DNA from: Gammaproteobacteria bacterium
GTDB lineage: Bacteria; Pseudomonadota; Gammaproteobacteria; Pseudomonadales; Azotimanducaceae
DNA length: 64,000 bases
Direction: 5' to 3'
NCBI GenBank assembly: GCA_030425195.1
Contig: JAUIAV010000013.1
Coordinates: forward strand, 1 to 64,000
Part shown: piece after piece, positions 15,792-23,705 of the stretch
How positions within the stretch are numbered: position 1 is the stretch's first letter
Layout of the letters: each line of letters opens with the position of its first letter
The notes under the pieces: model-generated
What the model saw: only the letters and a program-made list of their open reading frames with translations
The model's database searches: none
What the model was told of the DNA's origin: nothing
Translations under genes and position numbers: made by a program

Positions 15792-16214
15792 ATGGATCTG
15801 GACGCAATGCTGCTCGTTCTGCTGGGGTTGGCTGCCAACCTCTCCGGCTATCCCTTCCCGGATGAGAAACCGACGGTGCGTTTCGAGGACCGGGCGTTCT
15901 TCGAAACCCGTGTCTGCCGGCGTTCTCCGTGCCGGGTGGTCGGCTGGTACGATGATCAGGGCACGATCTACATCGATCGGCGCTTCCAGGATCTCGACGG
16001 TGCGATCGGGCCCAGCCTTCTGGTTCACGAATTTACCCACTATCTCCAGCACGTGAACGGTGCGTTCGCCACGGGCTCATGTCCTGAGAACATTGCCCGG
16101 GAACGCGAGGCGTACCGTGTCCAGAACCGCTACATACGGGAAGTGCAATCGAGCGAGGCGGTGATCGACGTGCCTGCGATATCCTGCGGCTACCCGAACG
16201 CGGCCGAAGGCTGA
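15792..16214 (+). CDS. Small HExxH-type putative metalloprotease
   Basis: The 140-residue protein carries HEFTH at 79-83 in the helix LLVHEFTHYLQHVNG, the zinc-binding signature of gluzincin or metzincin-like peptidases. A downstream helix AREREAYRVQNRYI includes Glu residues that could be the third ligand. It has a short hydrophobic N-terminus (LLVLLGLAANLSG) that may be a signal or anchor, and three or four cysteines (CRRSPC, SCPEN, SCGYP) suggesting disulfides outside the cytoplasm. The strong AAGGAGGA at 15773-15780 points to ATG 15792. It resembles small uncharacterised proteobacterial DUF6647-like proteins. Activity is not established. Confidence 0.72.
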   Translation: MDLDAMLLVLLGLAANLSGYPFPDEKPTVRFEDRAFFETRVCRRSPCRVVGWYDDQGTIYIDRRFQDLDGAIGPSLLVHEFTHYLQHVNGAFATGSCPENIAREREAYRVQNRYIREVQSSEAVIDVPAISCGYPNAAEG

Positions 16215-16259
16215 TCCCGGCTGCCTGGCCGGTTCATTCCGGTCATTTCGCGCTTTCTG

Positions 16260-16288
16260 TTGACTCCCCATTCCAACTTCCCGATATT
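16260..16288 (+). promoter_or_regulatory. Sigma-70-type promoter for the LPGTAS protein gene
   Basis: TTGACT (16260-16265) and GATATT (16283-16288) are separated by exactly 17 bases, a good vegetative promoter match. The ATG of the next gene is at 16395, giving an untranslated leader of about 100 bases. The element also shows that the open frame upstream of 16395 is unlikely to be coding. Confidence 0.55.
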
Positions 16289-16394
16289 GAAGCGGTGCGA
16301 TGGCGAGGGAGTGCTGTCCGATCGGCCGGCCGTCTGTCGCATTTCGAGCCTTCCCGGACGCCGGGTTGGAAGCACACGAAAGGGAGATTCATCA

Positions 16395-16985
16395 ATGAAG
16401 ATCAGATCCTTAATGGGCGCCGCCAGCCTGGCTGCTGGTGTTGCCATGGTCGCGCCGGTTCAGGCGCAGGCCCTCACCTGCGAAGACCTGGAGTTTACCG
16501 GTGCGGTAACCGCCAACTATCCCGCAGCCGGTGAGTTCTGTCAGAGCGTGGTGGAGCGGGACGGCAGACCTTTTGCTCAGTTCATTGGCCAGGTGACGCG
16601 CGTCCGCGGCGGGACGGTGCACCTGAGATTCAAGCGGCCGGATGGGACGTTCGGTGACCCGGTCAGCTTCACCCCGCCCGCCAACTTCCGCGTCCAGATT
16701 GATGGCCGGAGGTACTCGGTCCGCAATCTGAGTCCCCGCCAGGAGCTCAGCATCTATATTCCTGAGGACGAGTGGGTGCTGGCGCATCATGAGTCGCCCG
16801 AGGAGTTCGCCACGGCGGCGACGGTGACCACGGTCGCGATTCAGGAATCTAGCGAGGATGAGTACATGGCGGCCGCCACCCTGCCGGGTACCGCCAGCAT
16901 CTGGCCGGCCGTTGGTCTTGCCGGCACCGGGCTCGTGGCCTTCGGTGGCCTGCTCGGCTGGATACGCCGTCGGCGGACAAGCTAG
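16395..16985 (+). CDS. Exported protein with LPGTAS C-terminal sorting signal (predicted sortase substrate)
   Basis: The 196-residue protein has a signal peptide (1-25, ending APVQAQA). A beta-rich ectodomain (about 28-140) contains two cysteines (TCEDLEF, EFCQSV). A Thr/Ala-rich stretch leads to LPGTAS at 163-168, then a hydrophobic segment (169-190) and a terminal RRRRTS. This tripartite motif-helix-basic tail is the classic cell-wall sorting signal, and LPxTA is the form used by class D sortases. A sortase gene lies immediately downstream on the opposite strand. AGGGAG precedes ATG 16395. I do not recognise the ectodomain. In a Gram-negative the attachment point of such a protein is not established. 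Confidence 0.85.
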   Translation: MKIRSLMGAASLAAGVAMVAPVQAQALTCEDLEFTGAVTANYPAAGEFCQSVVERDGRPFAQFIGQVTRVRGGTVHLRFKRPDGTFGDPVSFTPPANFRVQIDGRRYSVRNLSPRQELSIYIPEDEWVLAHHESPEEFATAATVTTVAIQESSEDEYMAAATLPGTASIWPAVGLAGTGLVAFGGLLGWIRRRRTS

Positions 16986-16997
16986 CGGTTGAGGAGG

Positions 16998-17019
16998 GCG
17001 CCTCTCAGCTGAGGGGCGC
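16998..17019. terminator. Bidirectional hairpin between LPGTAS gene and sortase gene
   Basis: GCGCCTCTCA (16998-17007) and TGAGGGGCGC (17010-17019) form an almost perfect palindrome (one G-T pair) centred between two convergent stop codons. No T tract follows on either strand, so termination strength is uncertain. Confidence 0.55.
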
Positions 17020-17022
17020 TCG

Positions 17023-17781
17023 TCAGGCCGGTGCGGGTACCCGGGTGCCGCGCACGATGAATCGGCGCGGAGCGTTGCCAGCAATGTAGAACGGATAGCA
17101 GGTCACCAGCGTGATGCTCGCGTGATCGGTGGGGTCGAGGACGTAGACATCCTCGGGATCGACGATCAGAGTTTCTTCCACGCGATAGGCCGTATCCCCG
17201 TCGCGGGTACGCACCGATATCACGTCGCCGACCTCGATGTCCTTGAGCACCCGGAAAAAGCCGTCGCGATGCCCTGCGATGCCTGCGTTTCCGGACATTC
17301 CTGGAAATGCGGTCCCCTCGATGTGCCCCACGCCCCGGTTCAGCTCGAATTCCCCGGTTCCGTCGAAGATGGGCACGCGCAATGAAAAACGCGGGATGCT
17401 CAGCACCCCGGCCGGCATGCCGGCGCTGATGGAAAGACTTTCCTGATAGGCTGCCCTGCGGCTGTCTGACCAGAGGCTCTGGTCATGCTGAGCTTCCTTC
17501 AGGGCATCGCTGTCGAGTGATACCGGCTGCCTGACTTCGCGAACGGATGCCTCGACAGGATCCGCATCGGCCGTCTCGGCATCGAAAGCCGCAAGCGCTG
17601 CAGCGCTTCCGGAAGCCGCGTCCACGCGGCTGGCCCCATAGGCGGCCAGCATGGCAACGCCTGCGACGATTGCCAGCGCCTGTACGTATCCGAGCACCCG
17701 GTCCAGCGGGCCGGACAACGGCTCAGCGTCTGTCTGTCGAGGCTGTTCAGGGTTACGCCTGCTCACGATCCCGCACTCCAT
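17023..17781 (-). CDS. Class D-like sortase (transpeptidase)
   Basis: The 252-residue protein has a cytoplasmic N-terminus, one membrane anchor (about 31-50) and an extracytoplasmic sortase beta-barrel (about 122-250). The catalytic triad is visible: His171 in GIAGHRDG, Cys228 in TLVTCYPF and Arg240 in PRRFIVRG. Sortases cleave a C-terminal LPxT(G/A) motif and transfer the protein to an amine acceptor. The short TLVTC-YPF segment and size fit class D-like and proteobacterial sortases. The predicted substrate is the neighbouring LPGTAS protein. The gene is 43 bases downstream of the patatin gene and may share its transcript. GGGGGAA precedes the ATG. Confidence 0.92.
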   Translation of the reverse strand: MECGIVSRRNPEQPRQTDAEPLSGPLDRVLGYVQALAIVAGVAMLAAYGASRVDAASGSAAALAAFDAETADADPVEASVREVRQPVSLDSDALKEAQHDQSLWSDSRRAAYQESLSISAGMPAGVLSIPRFSLRVPIFDGTGEFELNRGVGHIEGTAFPGMSGNAGIAGHRDGFFRVLKDIEVGDVISVRTRDGDTAYRVEETLIVDPEDVYVLDPTDHASITLVTCYPFYIAGNAPRRFIVRGTRVPAPA

Positions 17782-17824
17782 GTTCCCCCGTTACTCTCAC
17801 CCGTCGCCGCCGGCGAGTCAAACC

Positions 17825-20101
17825 TCAGAAAGATCGGCCGAAGTGCATGAAGACGCTGGCGCTGCCGTCCCGGCCGAAGCCCGTACCGAGGATGAAAGGC
17901 CCTAATGCCGTTTCCGCGCCCAGATAGGCGGCGATCGACTGATAGTTGTCTTCCAGCTTCGGATCCAGAATCTCGAGCTCGAGATCGCCGTACTCGAGAA
18001 GGATCCCGAAGAACATGGGCACTGAGATCAGCGCTTCCGATGGGTTCAGACGGCGGAAGATTTCCACGGAGCCGAGCAGATAGCTGTCGGCGAGCAGAGA
18101 ATTTTCGGCGAACGAGCTCAGGCGGCGGAAACCGCCCAGGCGGAGGAAGTCGATGGGGTTGCTCTGGTCGTTGTCCACCGTGTGAGCGTCGCCGCGCAGC
18201 ACCACGTCCAGCCCCAGCAGATGGAACGGCTTGACGAACCGCAGGCGGTATCGATCGCTCTCGCCGCCGTCGCTTTCGAGTTCTTCGAGCCGTCGCGCCG
18301 AAGCCTGCAGCTGCAGACCCGTGCCTGGCCATTCCAGTCGATTCAGCGTATCCACCCCGAAATGGATACCGCCGCCCGCATACTTGTCCGAGTAGGATCC
18401 GAGGAGCGGCAGGATGGCCACCCGGGTGTCCGTTTCCACGGCCGAGACGATGCCGTCCACTGCCAGGATGCCCCAGTCGCCCAGCTCGCGCCCCAGGCGG
18501 ATCCGACCCTCCGCCGTCTGCTGCCAGAATACGCCGAGACGAACGTCGTCCAGATCCAGCAGCAGTTCCTCGGCACGGTATCCAACGGCGGGTGTGACGA
18601 AGAATCGGCTCTCGGTGCCGAACGGCTGGTAAAACTCCACTGCCAGACCGAGATCCGTCCCCACCTCCCCCGAGATGCGCAGCTCACTGCCACTGCGACC
18701 GAACGGCCTGCGTGACAGACGACCTCGGACCGAGTAAGTGCTGTCCCCTTCAAAGTTGTTGGAAGCCCGCAGCCCGGCGCTGAGCAGGTTCCGTCCCAGA
18801 CCGAGGGAGCGGGTGTCGAGCACCGCGGTGTCTGCGTCCCGCAGCACGAGATCCGTCTCGCTGAACGGGCCGAAGCTGGCCAGATCTCTCAGTTTGCGTC
18901 CTATCCGGTCCGGATTCGTGAAGTCCTCGGGCTGGTAGCCCAGCCGCCGCTCGATGAGGACGTCGTCGATCACGGAATCGTTGCGTACGACGATGCTGGC
19001 GGGTGCGTGTTCGGCGGCTTCTCCCGGATCGGGCCGGGGATCTGGAGGCGCGGCCAGACGCCGGATGTTCAGGAGGGCCTGCCGGTGCTGCAGGGCCGCC
19101 GCTTCACCTTCCGCGAATCCGAGCTCGGCACGGTCGAAGGACGAGGTGGTGAGTCCTGAAATGTCAGGCTGGATCAGCACGTCTTCTTCACTCAGCCGGT
19201 CCTGCTGATCAAGCCAGTTCCGCCAGACCGTGAGCCGGATCACCTGCTGAGAAACCTGGGCGACTGACCAGGACGCGCCGGCCTCGGGAGGGGCGACCGT
19301 GGTGTCCAGGGCGATGATCAGGTCCGCACCCATCGCCTGGGCGAACGACACCGGGAGCTGAGCGGCCAGACCGCCGTCGATCAGAACGCGCTCACCGATC
19401 CGACGGGGCGAAAAGACTCCGGGAACTGCCATGCTGGCCAGCATGGCTTCCACCAGATCACCGTCGCCGAGCGCGACCGCTTCTCCGTTGCTCAGATCCA
19501 TGGCCACCGCACGGTACGGGATCGGCAGCGTGTCGAAGTCCGTGCTTTCAGGGACGTGTCGCAGCAGCTGACGGTACAGGCTCTTCAGTCCTGCCATGCT
19601 GCGGAATCCGCCCGGGAGCCTGAGACCGCCGTCGGCGATCCCCGCGACGTAGCCGCTGAAGTAGAGGTCGTCCTGTTCCTTGCGCAGGTAAGGCTCGTCG
19701 CGCCGGCTCTGCTGTCCCGCGAAGACGTCCGGCCAGCGGCTGTCCCGGAAGATCTGCTGCAGTGCCTGGGCATCGTACCCGGCCGCATAGAGCGCGCCGA
19801 CCACCGAGCCCATGCTCGTACCGACCACGCAATGCACGGGCACACCCAGGTCCTCCAGTGCTTTCAGGGCGCCGATGTGGGTGGTCGCGAGAGCGCCGCC
19901 CCCGCTCAGCACGAGTGCGACGTCGAGACCATCGGTGTCGTCGTCATCACAGGCGGAATAGGCGGTGATCGGAAGCAGAAGCATCAGCAGCCACCAGAGC
20001 ATGCCGCTCCGGTGGACCGTATGCCTCCGAAGCTGCCGCCGTTCAGCCGATGGCGCTGGTGCCGCTGTTTCTGTTTCCGCCCGTCTCCCTGCAGCTCTCA
20101 T
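17825..20101 (-). CDS. Patatin-like phospholipase with C-terminal outer-membrane barrel domain
   Basis: The 758-residue protein has a hydrophobic signal segment (about 34-50, MLWWLLMLLLPITAYSAC), a patatin domain (about 58-330) and a C-terminal beta-rich region (about 370-758) with a POTRA-like start and alternating strands resembling the BamA/TamA-type barrel. The Ser-Asp dyad is present: GTSMG with S96 and DGG with D242. The oxyanion motif reads SGGGALATTHIG (GGG 67-69), lacking the usual Arg/Lys. PlpD-type relatives are type V-like secreted phospholipases. The start at 20101 leaves an unusual basic N-terminus; the ATG near 20002 would begin at the signal peptide. The sortase gene follows downstream. 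Confidence 0.85.
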   Translation of the reverse strand: MRAAGRRAETETAAPAPSAERRQLRRHTVHRSGMLWWLLMLLLPITAYSACDDDDTDGLDVALVLSGGGALATTHIGALKALEDLGVPVHCVVGTSMGSVVGALYAAGYDAQALQQIFRDSRWPDVFAGQQSRRDEPYLRKEQDDLYFSGYVAGIADGGLRLPGGFRSMAGLKSLYRQLLRHVPESTDFDTLPIPYRAVAMDLSNGEAVALGDGDLVEAMLASMAVPGVFSPRRIGERVLIDGGLAAQLPVSFAQAMGADLIIALDTTVAPPEAGASWSVAQVSQQVIRLTVWRNWLDQQDRLSEEDVLIQPDISGLTTSSFDRAELGFAEGEAAALQHRQALLNIRRLAAPPDPRPDPGEAAEHAPASIVVRNDSVIDDVLIERRLGYQPEDFTNPDRIGRKLRDLASFGPFSETDLVLRDADTAVLDTRSLGLGRNLLSAGLRASNNFEGDSTYSVRGRLSRRPFGRSGSELRISGEVGTDLGLAVEFYQPFGTESRFFVTPAVGYRAEELLLDLDDVRLGVFWQQTAEGRIRLGRELGDWGILAVDGIVSAVETDTRVAILPLLGSYSDKYAGGGIHFGVDTLNRLEWPGTGLQLQASARRLEELESDGGESDRYRLRFVKPFHLLGLDVVLRGDAHTVDNDQSNPIDFLRLGGFRRLSSFAENSLLADSYLLGSVEIFRRLNPSEALISVPMFFGILLEYGDLELEILDPKLEDNYQSIAAYLGAETALGPFILGTGFGRDGSASVFMHFGRSF

Positions 20102-20108
20102 AAGCGCG

Positions 20109-20132
20109 CTCCCTGCTCCTGTCAGCAGGGAG
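20109..20132 (-). promoter_or_regulatory. Hairpin covering the patatin Shine-Dalgarno sequence
   Basis: On the minus strand CTCCCTGC (20132-20125) pairs perfectly with GCAGGGAG (20116-20109) over an 8-base loop. The 3' arm contains AGGGAG, seven bases before the ATG at 20101. Folding would hide the ribosome-binding site, and the same hairpin sits after the upstream TonB receptor gene. It could lower translation or act as a processing or weak termination structure. Confidence 0.5.
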
Positions 20133-20184
20133 TGTAGTCAAGGTCAGCGCAGGGGAGATAGGCAATCGAAGTCCTGGGTCGGGG

Positions 20185-22251
20185 TCAGTTCCAGTACCAG
20201 GTCACGGTTCCCCGCACGCTTCTCGGCTCCAGCGGATGGAAGTGAATGTCCTCAACGCCTTCCGGCGGCTCGCCGTCGAGCCGCGAGGCGTAGTAGTAGG
20301 AAATGTCATAATCGTCCGAATCGAACAGGTTGAATACGTCCAGCCGGAACTCCACGCTGCCGCGACGGTAAGCCACGCCCGCATTCACCAGCAGCGAGTC
20401 GTCCGATTGCACGGTTCCGTCCTCGGTGAGTGGCGCTTCCCCCAGCCACCGCACGCGCGCGCTGGCGGAAAAACCGTTCTCCCAGGCGCCGTTCAGGCCC
20501 AGGGTGAATGTGGATTCCACCGCCCCCGGGATCTCGCGCCCGCCGCCCGCGTCCTCTTTGAATTCTGCATCCGTGTTCGTGTAGGCGGCGTTGAGCGCGA
20601 GCCAGGGTGCCGCCTGCCAGAACACCGCACCTTCGAAACCGACCCGCTCCGTGGCGCCGTTCGGCTCGGTGGTGCCCGCGTCCCCCACGTAGACGAGTTC
20701 GGAATCGAGCTCGAGCCAGAACAGGGTGAGGGTTGCGTTCAGATTCCGGCCCTGCTCGAAACGCAGACCGATTTCGGCGCCATCCGAGCGCACGAGCGCC
20801 GGCACGGCGTCCACGGGATCGCCGCTCACGGGATCGATGCTGATCGTGGTGCCCCGCACGTCGTTGGAATGAAAGCCCCGGCCCGCATTGAGGTAGGCCT
20901 CGGCGTGATCCGAAAACCGCCAGGCCAGCGTGGCCTTGGGACTGAGGATGGCATCGCTGTCGCTGCCGGAGTTCGCGTCCCGATAGGCGTTCACCTCCCA
21001 GTCGTACCAGTCGGCGCGCAGACCGAGGATCGTGCGCAGCCGATCGGTAATGGCCCATTCGGCCTCTGTCCAGGCGTCGAGCGAGAGTTGCTCCACCTGG
21101 TCTTCCCGGATCGTGTCGGATCGGACACGGTTCACGGTGCCGTACAGGCCGACTTCGTCGATGTCGTCGAAACGAAGGCCGCCTCCCCATCGCAGGGCGA
21201 GACCGTCGGCGGGCGTTTCCGTGCCGCCGCGGATGCCGAGGCCGTAGATCCGACGCCTGTCCCGCTGCTCGAACTGGTCGCCGTCGAGCGGGTCGTCGAG
21301 AAAGTAGGTGAAATTCGAGAACAGGGTGAAGTCGTAGTCGATGGCGTAGGCGTTGATGGACCAGGCCCCGATATCCACCTGACCGGTGAGCGCATAGCGG
21401 GCGGTCTCTCCCCCGAGGTCACCGTCGATGAATCCGAGCGGGCTGATCAGGTCCTCGCTCACCGCCCGCTGCGGGATCTGGTCGGTGGCGTTCCACTCGC
21501 TGTCGTAGCCCTGCACTGTGATGCGCACGTTCGTGTCGCCGAGTGTGCCGTTGTAAGCGCCGAAGAACTTCAGCTGCTCGAGATCCTCGGACAGCTCCCA
21601 GGGCCCTTCGTAGCCCGTCACGTCCAGGGCCCCCGTGAGCTTGCCGTCGCCTGCGCTGACCGATCCGGCGGCCAGACCCCGATAGTAGTCATACTCGCCG
21701 ATGGTGGCGGACAGCAACGATTCATCCAGCGCATCGTAGAAGTCGAATTCCACGCTGGCGGCGGATGAGAAATCCCCCACCTGGGCGGAATAGGGTCCGC
21801 GCCGGTAGCGGGTGGTTTCCACCAGCTCGGGAATGAGAAAGTTGAGATCCAGATAGCCCTGGCCGTGACCGTGACTGCGCATGTTGATGGGCACGCCTTC
21901 CACGCTGGCGGCGAAGTCGGTGCCGTGGTCGAGATTGAAGCCGCGAATGAAATACTGATTGGCCTTGCCGGTGCCCGAGTGCTGGGTGGCCACCATGCCG
22001 GGTATCGATTCCACCAGCTCACCCACTCTGAGCATGGGCGGCAGGCGGATGTCATCGAACCCCACTACCCCTTCGGAGGCAGAGCCTGCGACACCGATCA
22101 GGCGCTCGGCCCGGCCGTACACCACCAGCTCCTCGATGGGTCCGGTGCCCTCGCTGCCGGTTTGTGCATCGACGCCGGGGGCGGATACGGTGGCTAGGCA
22201 GCCGGTGACGGTGAAGAGAGGCGCCAGCAGCCGTCGTCCTGTTTTTTTCAT
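20185..22251 (-). CDS. TonB-dependent outer-membrane receptor
   Basis: The 688-residue protein has a signal peptide (about 1-29), a TonB-box-like segment with IEELVVYGRAER (about 39-50), a plug domain (about 55-170, with YFIRGFNLDHGTDFAASVEGVPINMRSHGHGQG) split from the usual barrel of alternating strands, and a C-terminal strand ending GTVTWYWN with a terminal aromatic-Asn pattern. It imports a substrate such as a siderophore, cobalamin or carbohydrate, powered by TonB-ExbB-ExbD. The ligand is not deducible. No transport partner is adjacent; the patatin gene lies downstream and a BlaI-like gene is divergent. ATG 22251 follows no clear purine-rich site. Confidence 0.93.
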   Translation of the reverse strand: MKKTGRRLLAPLFTVTGCLATVSAPGVDAQTGSEGTGPIEELVVYGRAERLIGVAGSASEGVVGFDDIRLPPMLRVGELVESIPGMVATQHSGTGKANQYFIRGFNLDHGTDFAASVEGVPINMRSHGHGQGYLDLNFLIPELVETTRYRRGPYSAQVGDFSSAASVEFDFYDALDESLLSATIGEYDYYRGLAAGSVSAGDGKLTGALDVTGYEGPWELSEDLEQLKFFGAYNGTLGDTNVRITVQGYDSEWNATDQIPQRAVSEDLISPLGFIDGDLGGETARYALTGQVDIGAWSINAYAIDYDFTLFSNFTYFLDDPLDGDQFEQRDRRRIYGLGIRGGTETPADGLALRWGGGLRFDDIDEVGLYGTVNRVRSDTIREDQVEQLSLDAWTEAEWAITDRLRTILGLRADWYDWEVNAYRDANSGSDSDAILSPKATLAWRFSDHAEAYLNAGRGFHSNDVRGTTISIDPVSGDPVDAVPALVRSDGAEIGLRFEQGRNLNATLTLFWLELDSELVYVGDAGTTEPNGATERVGFEGAVFWQAAPWLALNAAYTNTDAEFKEDAGGGREIPGAVESTFTLGLNGAWENGFSASARVRWLGEAPLTEDGTVQSDDSLLVNAGVAYRRGSVEFRLDVFNLFDSDDYDISYYYASRLDGEPPEGVEDIHFHPLEPRSVRGTVTWYWN

Positions 22252-22379
22252 CGTGGTCTGTCCATACTGTCCGGCCGATATTAGGCAACCGGATCAACAC
22301 CGAGAATGGATCGGTTTTCGTTTTGGACCTGAAGAGAAATCTGCTGACCCACTGGCTGGAGGGATTCCGGGAGTCCGGC

Positions 22380-22754
22380 ATGCCCGCGCTCGGCCACCGG
22401 GAGCTCGAAGTGCTCGATCACCTGTGGCGTTCGGACCGGCCATCGGCACTGGAGCTCCGCGAGCGGATGCAGGATGCCGATGTGTCCCTGAACACCATTC
22501 AGAGCACGCTGGAGCGGTTGCACAGAAAAGGACTCGTGGAGCGGGAAAAGGACGGACGCGCTTTCCGTTACGCGGCCGTCGTCGGCCGCGCGGACATCGT
22601 CCGCAAGGTGCTGAACGATCTGGCCCGCGACGTAGGCGGCGGCGATCTTGCACCGATCGTGTCCGGATTCGCGGGCTTCGTTGCGGGTGGTGATCCGGAA
22701 GTCGAGCGTGAGCTCATGGCACTGATCGAAGCGTCGAGGCACCGTCGTGGGTGA
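22380..22754 (+). CDS. BlaI/MecI/CopY-family transcriptional repressor
   Basis: From ATG 22380 the product has 124 residues. The N-terminal winged helix is typical: LGHRELEVLDHLW, then VSLNTIQSTLERLHRKGLVEREKDGRAFRYAA. The C-terminal part is the dimerisation helix region. BlaI-type repressors dissociate when cleaved in response to a membrane M56 peptidase, which is exactly the next gene (overlap of 8 bases). I prefer ATG 22380 with GGGAG seven bases upstream and a family-typical length; a TTG at 22323 would add 19 residues. Likely target: its own operon with the peptidase and porin. It diverges from the TonB receptor, which may share its operator region. Confidence 0.85.
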   Translation: MPALGHRELEVLDHLWRSDRPSALELRERMQDADVSLNTIQSTLERLHRKGLVEREKDGRAFRYAAVVGRADIVRKVLNDLARDVGGGDLAPIVSGFAGFVAGGDPEVERELMALIEASRHRRG

Positions 22755-23697
22755 AGGCGTGCTTCCGGTGGTGCAGATTGCCGGCGTGCTGCTGGTCGCT
22801 ACGGCGCTGGCCTCCGTGCTGTCCGGGGTGCTCTATCCCTCGTTCCGGCGCGCCGTCGCCGGATACGCGCCGGCGACCCGATCGCTGGCCACCTTCTGGT
22901 TCGCATTGATCGCACCCGCCGTCGGCCTCTTCACGCTGCTGATCTACCTGTCGCCGGCCCATGCCCAGTCCATCGTCTTCGCACACTGCCACGGGAGTCT
23001 CTGCGATGGCCATGCACCGATGATCACGTCGAATTCTCTTGGCGGCATCGGCCTTCTGGCCGTCACGGCGGTTCTCGCCTCTGCGTTCGCGGCGACGGCC
23101 GGCCGTGTGCTGATCACCGGCAGGCGGCGTCTGGCCGTTCTGTTTGCGCTGAGCACGCCCCGGCAGAAGCACCTGATCACGGAAAGCGACCGGCTCTTCG
23201 CCTGGTGCTGCGGTCTGTTCAGGCAGCGCATCGTGATTTCCAGTGCCCTGGCCGAGCGGTTGAGTGCGTCTGAACTGGAAGTGATTCTTGCCCACGAACG
23301 CGCTCACGAGGCGCGTTTCGACAACCTGAGGAATCTGTCCGCGCGCTGGGCGACCTCGCTGTGGCCGGCCGGAAACGCCGAACGGATCCGCAGCGAGCTG
23401 GCGGAAGATGCGGAGCAGGCGTGCGATGCGGTTGCCCTGCGTGAGTACGGCGACCCTGCGTTGTTCAGCAGGGCCGTTCAGGTGGTTGCCTCTGATCCGA
23501 CGGATATCGAGCCCGGGACGCCGGTGCGGTTCGGGACGGGCGCGGGAGATGTCCGGCTGCAGGCCGCCGTTGCGGGTCGTGGCCGTTACCCCGGTCCGGC
23601 CTATCTGCTCGTCGCTGTGATATGGACTCTGCAGCTCACCGTCGTTGCCGCCGTGAGCCATCCGATCGTAGAAGGGCTGTCGGCACTCAGCTGGTAG
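22747..23697 (+). CDS. M56-family membrane metallopeptidase (BlaR1-like)
   Basis: The 316-residue protein has four predicted membrane segments (about 8-28, 48-72, 95-118 and 290-310) and a zinc motif HERAH at 183-187 in VILAHERAHEARFDN, with a downstream ED(A)EQACD pattern typical of M56 peptidases. It lacks the extracellular penicillin-binding sensor domain of BlaR1, so the signal is not necessarily a beta-lactam. The expected role is to cleave or inactivate the BlaI-type repressor encoded just upstream; GTG 22747 overlaps the repressor stop. The porin gene starts eight bases after the stop, giving a three-gene cassette. Confidence 0.85.
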   Translation: MGEGVLPVVQIAGVLLVATALASVLSGVLYPSFRRAVAGYAPATRSLATFWFALIAPAVGLFTLLIYLSPAHAQSIVFAHCHGSLCDGHAPMITSNSLGGIGLLAVTAVLASAFAATAGRVLITGRRRLAVLFALSTPRQKHLITESDRLFAWCCGLFRQRIVISSALAERLSASELEVILAHERAHEARFDNLRNLSARWATSLWPAGNAERIRSELAEDAEQACDAVALREYGDPALFSRAVQVVASDPTDIEPGTPVRFGTGAGDVRLQAAVAGRGRYPGPAYLLVAVIWTLQLTVVAAVSHPIVEGLSALSW

Positions 23698-23705
23698 CGG
23701 CTTCG

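Noticed and set aside
20236-21768. 510-codon plus-strand frame opposite the TonB receptor
   Set aside because: No motifs; the minus strand has a canonical receptor with signal peptide, plug and barrel.
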